From contig NZ_JBEWXT010000001.1 in assembly GCF_040538665.1 (NCBI RefSeq), positions 956,501 to 1,020,500 on the forward strand: DNA of 64,000 nt. Direction: 5' to 3'. Position numbers and translations under genes: made by a program. Under the pieces are notes generated by a model that made no database searches, had not been told where the DNA came from, and was given only the letters and a program-made list of their open reading frames with translations. Numbering within the stretch: position 1 is the stretch's first letter; every line of letters starts with the position of its first letter. The DNA comes from Aureibaculum sp. 2308TA14-22. GTDB lineage: Bacteria > Bacteroidota > Bacteroidia > Flavobacteriales > Flavobacteriaceae. Shown piece by piece: positions 60,654 to 64,000 of the stretch.

Positions 60654-62004
60654 AAGAACTGGTCTAATATTTAAAAAAATAATTCTATTTATTTTCTTAT
60701 TGTCATTTGCGTTTTCATGGTCTCAAAACGTTGATTCTGTAAAAGTTAATGATGAAAAAATGCAATGGTTTAAAGATGCCAAATTGGGTATTTTTATCCA
60801 TTGGGGTTTATACGGTGTAAATGGTATTGATGAATCATGGTCTTTTTTTAACGGATATATTTCACATAAAGACTACCTAAAACAAACAAAAGGGTTCACC
60901 GCTAAAAATTATGACCCTAAAGCATGGACAGCATTAATAAAAAATAGCGGGGCAAAATATTCTGTAATTACTTCAAAACACCATGACGGATTTGCTTTAT
61001 GGAATTCGAAACATGGAAATTTTAACGCTGTAAAGGGAGCAGCATCTAAAAAAGATGTATTGACTCCTTTTGTTAATGCTCTTAGAAAAAACAAGTTAAA
61101 AGTAGGAATTTATTATTCACTTCCCGATTGGTCTTACAACGATTACACTCATTTTACGCGAGATTCTATCCGTTATAAAATTAAAGATGAACCTAAAAGA
61201 TGGGAAAAGTTTCTAAATTATTATCAGGGTCAATTAAAGGAACTTTCTGATAATTACAATCCAGATTTATATTGGTTCGATGGAGATTGGGAACACAATT
61301 CTGATGAGTGGCAAGCACCAAAAGTGAGGAAAATGCTGTTGGAGAGAAACCCGAATACTATTTTAAATTCACGGCTTAATAATCAAGGAGATTATGCCAC
61401 ACCGGAACAAGGCATGCCCATTACCAGACCAAAAAACAACTATTGGGAACTATGTATGACAATGAACGATTCTTGGGGGTATCAAAAGAACGACCATAAT
61501 TATAAAACAACTGATCAGATTATAGGAATTTTTGCTGACGTTATTGGAAATGGAGGTAATTTGTTATTAGATATTGGACCTAAAGGCGACGGTACAATCC
61601 CAAAAGAACAAGTGGAAGTTTTAGAAGGTTTAGGCAGATGGACAAATAAGCACAAAGAAGCTATTTATGGTACGGTAGCTGGTATTCCCAAAGAACATTT
61701 TTATGGGCCAACTACCTTATCAAAAGACAAAACGATGCTGTATTTATTTGTAAAAGGAGACCCAAAAGGTGATGTGGTTATACGCGGCTTAAAAAATAAA
61801 ATAAATCGCATTTGGGTGGTGGGAGAAGGCACAAAGTTATCCCACAAAGTGATTAGTAAAGTGTATTGGAGCCATTATCCAGGCATAACCTATATTGATG
61901 TTCCCGAGTATGTCTTAGATAAAAACATGACCGTTTTAGCCGTTTTATTGGATGGTAAAGTTAATCTTTATCGTGAAGATGGTGCAGTAATCGAAAGTAA
62001 TTAA
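60631..62004 (+). CDS. GH29 alpha-L-fucosidase
   Basis: 457 aa, short form without C-terminal binding domains. Signal peptide at about residues 12-32 (FKKIILFIFLLSFAFSWSQ). KLGIFIHWGLYGVNG, the His pair in TSKHHDGFALWNSKHG, and the nucleophile Asp217 in DLYWFDGDWEH are typical, and INGNGGNLLLDIGPKGDGTIP (in part) closes the barrel. It has a different substrate pocket from the 749-aa enzyme and likely a different linkage or leaving group. Its ATG lies 23 nt inside the GH95 gene, in another frame, consistent with translational coupling. Confidence 0.93.
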   Translation: MKILKKYKRTGLIFKKIILFIFLLSFAFSWSQNVDSVKVNDEKMQWFKDAKLGIFIHWGLYGVNGIDESWSFFNGYISHKDYLKQTKGFTAKNYDPKAWTALIKNSGAKYSVITSKHHDGFALWNSKHGNFNAVKGAASKKDVLTPFVNALRKNKLKVGIYYSLPDWSYNDYTHFTRDSIRYKIKDEPKRWEKFLNYYQGQLKELSDNYNPDLYWFDGDWEHNSDEWQAPKVRKMLLERNPNTILNSRLNNQGDYATPEQGMPITRPKNNYWELCMTMNDSWGYQKNDHNYKTTDQIIGIFADVIGNGGNLLLDIGPKGDGTIPKEQVEVLEGLGRWTNKHKEAIYGTVAGIPKEHFYGPTTLSKDKTMLYLFVKGDPKGDVVIRGLKNKINRIWVVGEGTKLSHKVISKVYWSHYPGITYIDVPEYVLDKNMTVLAVLLDGKVNLYREDGAVIESN

Positions 62005-62014
62005 GAACTAAAAA

Positions 62015-62926
62015 ATGAGAAAATCCTATTTATATTTAGCGTTGATATTGCTGGTATTTTTGACTGCCTGCAAATCTAAAAAGGTTGAAGCCAATACTTC
62101 ACAAGTCATTGTTAAACACGTTATTCTCATTGGTTCTGATGGTTTTGGGGCTTATGCCTTTGATAAAGCGAAAGTACCTAATTTAAGGATGATGATGAAT
62201 AAAGGTTCATACTCACTAAAAGCAAGGTCAGTTTTACCATCTTCCAGTGCGGTCAATTGGGCATCGATGATTATGGGCTCGGGTCCTGAGTTACACGGTT
62301 ATACTGAATGGGGTAGTAAAACTCCCGAATTGCCATCGCGAATTATAGAAAAAGACAGTATGTACCCTACAATATTTAGTTTGATTGACAAGCAACTACC
62401 AAATTCAAAAATGGGTGTTTCTTATACTTGGGGTGGCATTGGATATTTGTTTGAAAAAAGTATTGTTGACTTGAATTATAATGGTACTTCAGATAAAAAA
62501 ACTATAGAAAAAGCCTTGGATTTCTTTTTAAAAGAAAAACCTGTCTTAACTTTTATTCACTTAACACATCCTGATAATGAAGGCCATGAAATAGGCCACG
62601 ATACTCCTGAATATTATACTGCTGTGGAGAAAATTGACAGTCAGATAGGCGGTATTATCAATACCTTAAAAGATAATAATATGATGGATAATACCGTGAT
62701 TATTTTTAGTTCCGACCATGGCGGAGTGGGCAAAGGACATGGTGGTAAAACCTTACTAGAAGTTGAAATACCATGGATTATATATGGTAAAAATATTTTA
62801 AACAAAGGAAAATTGGAAACGAGTATTGTAACCTATGATACCGCTCCGACTATTGCCTATTTATTAGGATTAAAGGCACCAGATTTTTGGAGAGGAAAAC
62901 CCGTTAAAGAAGTAGTAAAACAATGA
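62015..62926 (+). CDS. Alkaline-phosphatase superfamily phosphodiesterase lipoprotein
   Basis: 303 aa. Lipidated Cys19 (LVFLTACKSKK). Metal and nucleophile pattern of the nucleotide pyrophosphatase/phosphodiesterase (NPP, PF01663) branch: LIGSDGFGAYA, Ser in place of the usual Thr in LPSSSAVNWASMIMGS, HPDNEGHEIGHD with two ligands, and FSSDHGGVGKGHGG. There is no sulfatase Cys motif, so it should cleave phosphodiesters or pyrophosphates. Such a gene in a sulfated-glycan operon hints at phosphate-bearing substrate or at nucleotide-sugar scavenging. Overlaps the next ATG by 4 nt. Confidence 0.85.
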   Translation: MRKSYLYLALILLVFLTACKSKKVEANTSQVIVKHVILIGSDGFGAYAFDKAKVPNLRMMMNKGSYSLKARSVLPSSSAVNWASMIMGSGPELHGYTEWGSKTPELPSRIIEKDSMYPTIFSLIDKQLPNSKMGVSYTWGGIGYLFEKSIVDLNYNGTSDKKTIEKALDFFLKEKPVLTFIHLTHPDNEGHEIGHDTPEYYTAVEKIDSQIGGIINTLKDNNMMDNTVIIFSSDHGGVGKGHGGKTLLEVEIPWIIYGKNILNKGKLETSIVTYDTAPTIAYLLGLKAPDFWRGKPVKEVVKQ

Positions 62927-64000
62927 AAAGAACGAATACAATTTGCTTGATTTTTAGTCTGTTGTTGATTGTCAATTGTAAATCAAAAGACAAGCAAGAG
63001 GAGGAAACCAATGAAACAACCCAACCCAATATTGTACTTTTTTTAGTTGATGATATGGGCTGGCAAGATACTTCTGTTCCGTTTTGGGATAAACGCACAC
63101 CCTTTAACGATCTCTATCAAACTCCAAATATGGAACGTTTGGCAAGTGAGGGTATGAAATTTACCCAAGCTTACGCTACAGCAGTCTGTTCACCAACACG
63201 TATAAGTTTAATGACAGGAATGAATGCCGCCAGACATCAAGTAACCAATTGGACATTGAGGAAAGATGCACTGCAACCTATGGAAACCAATCATAAAACG
63301 TTATCATTTCCAAAATGGAACGTTAATGGTTTGAGTCCTGTGGCAGGAGATGAAAACGCTATCCATGCAACATCTTTACCACAGCTATTAAAGGATGCAG
63401 GTTATTTTACAATTCATTCAGGGAAAGCTCATCTAGGAGCTATTGGCACTCTAGGAGAAAACCCTCTAAATTTAGGTTTTGATGTAAATATAGCAGGTCA
63501 TGCCGCTGGTGCACCTGAAAGCTATCTAGGAATGGAAAATTTTGGGAATGGCAAAAAGGGAAAAGCTGTTTGGGCAGTTCCAGGACTAGAAAAGTATCAT
63601 GGCAAAGATATATTTTTGACAGAAGCAATTACGTTAGAAGCAAAATTGGCTATTGATAAAGCTCAAGAGAAAAAGAAACCTTTCTTTTTATATATGTCAC
63701 ATTATGCTGTACATACACCACTTTATGGTGATGATAGATTTGTACAAAAATACTTGGATGTTAACCTTGACCCAAAGGAAGCCAAATATGCCTCTATGAT
63801 TGAGGGGATGGATAAAAGTCTGGGTGATATTATGGATTATTTGGAAGAAAATAAGCTAGACAAAAATACGATAATCTTATTTATGTCAGATAATGGTGGA
63901 CTTAGTGTTCACGCTAGAGGAGGGAAACCCAATACCCATAACAAACCATTAAGTAGTGGAAAAGGCTCTGCCCATGAAGGTGGTATAAGAGAGCCAATGC
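62923..64000 (+). CDS. Sulfatase lipoprotein, cut by the window end
   Basis: At least 359 residues, open to the end of the window. ATG at 62923 overlaps the previous stop (ATGA). Lipidated Cys19 (FSLLLIVNCKSK). The formylglycine motif is Cys89 in CSPTRISLMTG; NIVLFLVDDMGWQD, GYFTIHSGKAHLG, FFLYMSHYAVHTPLYGDD and LFMSDNGGLSVHARGG follow the S1 fold. This third sulfatase differs clearly from the other two in the middle, suggesting a separate sulfate position. The operon continues beyond the window. Confidence 0.93.
   Translation, partial: MKRTNTICLIFSLLLIVNCKSKDKQEEETNETTQPNIVLFLVDDMGWQDTSVPFWDKRTPFNDLYQTPNMERLASEGMKFTQAYATAVCSPTRISLMTGMNAARHQVTNWTLRKDALQPMETNHKTLSFPKWNVNGLSPVAGDENAIHATSLPQLLKDAGYFTIHSGKAHLGAIGTLGENPLNLGFDVNIAGHAAGAPESYLGMENFGNGKKGKAVWAVPGLEKYHGKDIFLTEAITLEAKLAIDKAQEKKKPFFLYMSHYAVHTPLYGDDRFVQKYLDVNLDPKEAKYASMIEGMDKSLGDIMDYLEENKLDKNTIILFMSDNGGLSVHARGGKPNTHNKPLSSGKGSAHEGGIREPM

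Noticed and set aside
63440-63628. Open frame on the minus strand inside the last sulfatase
   Set aside because: Lies antisense to a clear sulfatase with intact motifs; no promoter or family match.
40280-64000. Polysaccharide locus as an integrative element in tRNA-Val
   Set aside because: The tRNA 3' end is not repeated further on in the window and there is no integrase; the housekeeping-like PD40 and VOC genes lie between.

Overview
The window is AT-rich, tightly packed chromosomal DNA from a member of the Bacteroidota, most likely a marine Flavobacteriaceae. The evidence is: lipoprotein signals of Bacteroidota type (short hydrophobic stretch then Cys and charged residues), promoters of the form TTG-N19/20-TAnnTTTG, a Bacteroidota-type small SRP RNA, an NhaD sodium/proton antiporter, and a sulfatase- and fucosidase-rich polysaccharide locus. 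All assignments rest on reading the sequence; no database search was possible.

Region 1 (1-34 kb) is mostly core housekeeping. On the minus strand lies dapF-GNAT-mltG-DUF2279 (cell-wall precursor and glycan-chain termination). On the plus strand follow an HtrA/DegP protease, an N-terminally extended GAPDH, a GNAT acetyltransferase and a large S9 peptidase. Then come an MFS transporter, two accessory genes (a Fic protein and an AIPR abortive-infection protein), Xaa-His dipeptidase, a nitroreductase, an MsbA-like ABC exporter with a phosphohexomutase, a GT2 glycosyltransferase with a DUF4199 protein, SRP RNA, an SDR, a small transaldolase, and a run of minus-strand genes (lactonase-like propeller, DinB-like protein, M28 peptidase, amidohydrolase, TfoX_C protein, glyoxalase, AraC regulator, acyl-CoA dehydrogenase). 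The two accessory genes are the only clear islet here. Each is enclosed by its own matched 9-bp inverted repeat, and a related 59-bp sequence overlaps the stop codon of each, which looks like a gene-cassette arrangement.

Region 2 (34-40.6 kb, plus strand) holds glutamate-type dehydrogenase, nhaD, an ExbB-ExbD-TonB operon that continues into folC, and two tRNA-Val genes (UAC and GAC). Directly 5' of the first tRNA, and correctly placed behind its promoter, is a broken copy of the tRNA 5' half. Its D-loop is interrupted by exactly one copy of an 18-nt palindrome that recurs elsewhere in the window.

Region 3 (40.6-64 kb, plus strand) is a polysaccharide utilization locus for a sulfated, acetylated, fucose-containing glycan. 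After a PD40 lipoprotein, a glyoxalase-like protein and an AraC regulator, a clear promoter at 43027-43057 starts an apparently single operon of at least 21 kb that runs off the window. It encodes L-fuconate dehydratase, a 2-keto-3-deoxy-L-fuconate dehydrogenase-type SDR and a FAH-family hydrolase (non-phosphorylating fucose catabolism ending in pyruvate plus lactate). It also encodes two GH29 and one GH95 fucosidases, a GH20 hexosaminidase, three sulfatases (the last cut by the window end), a three-domain esterase, a sialate-O-acetylesterase-type esterase, a Tat-exported metallophosphoesterase and an alkaline-phosphatase-superfamily phosphodiesterase. Most degradative enzymes are predicted lipoproteins. 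No SusC/SusD pair, L-fucose dehydrogenase or fuconolactonase is visible inside the operon part that is present.
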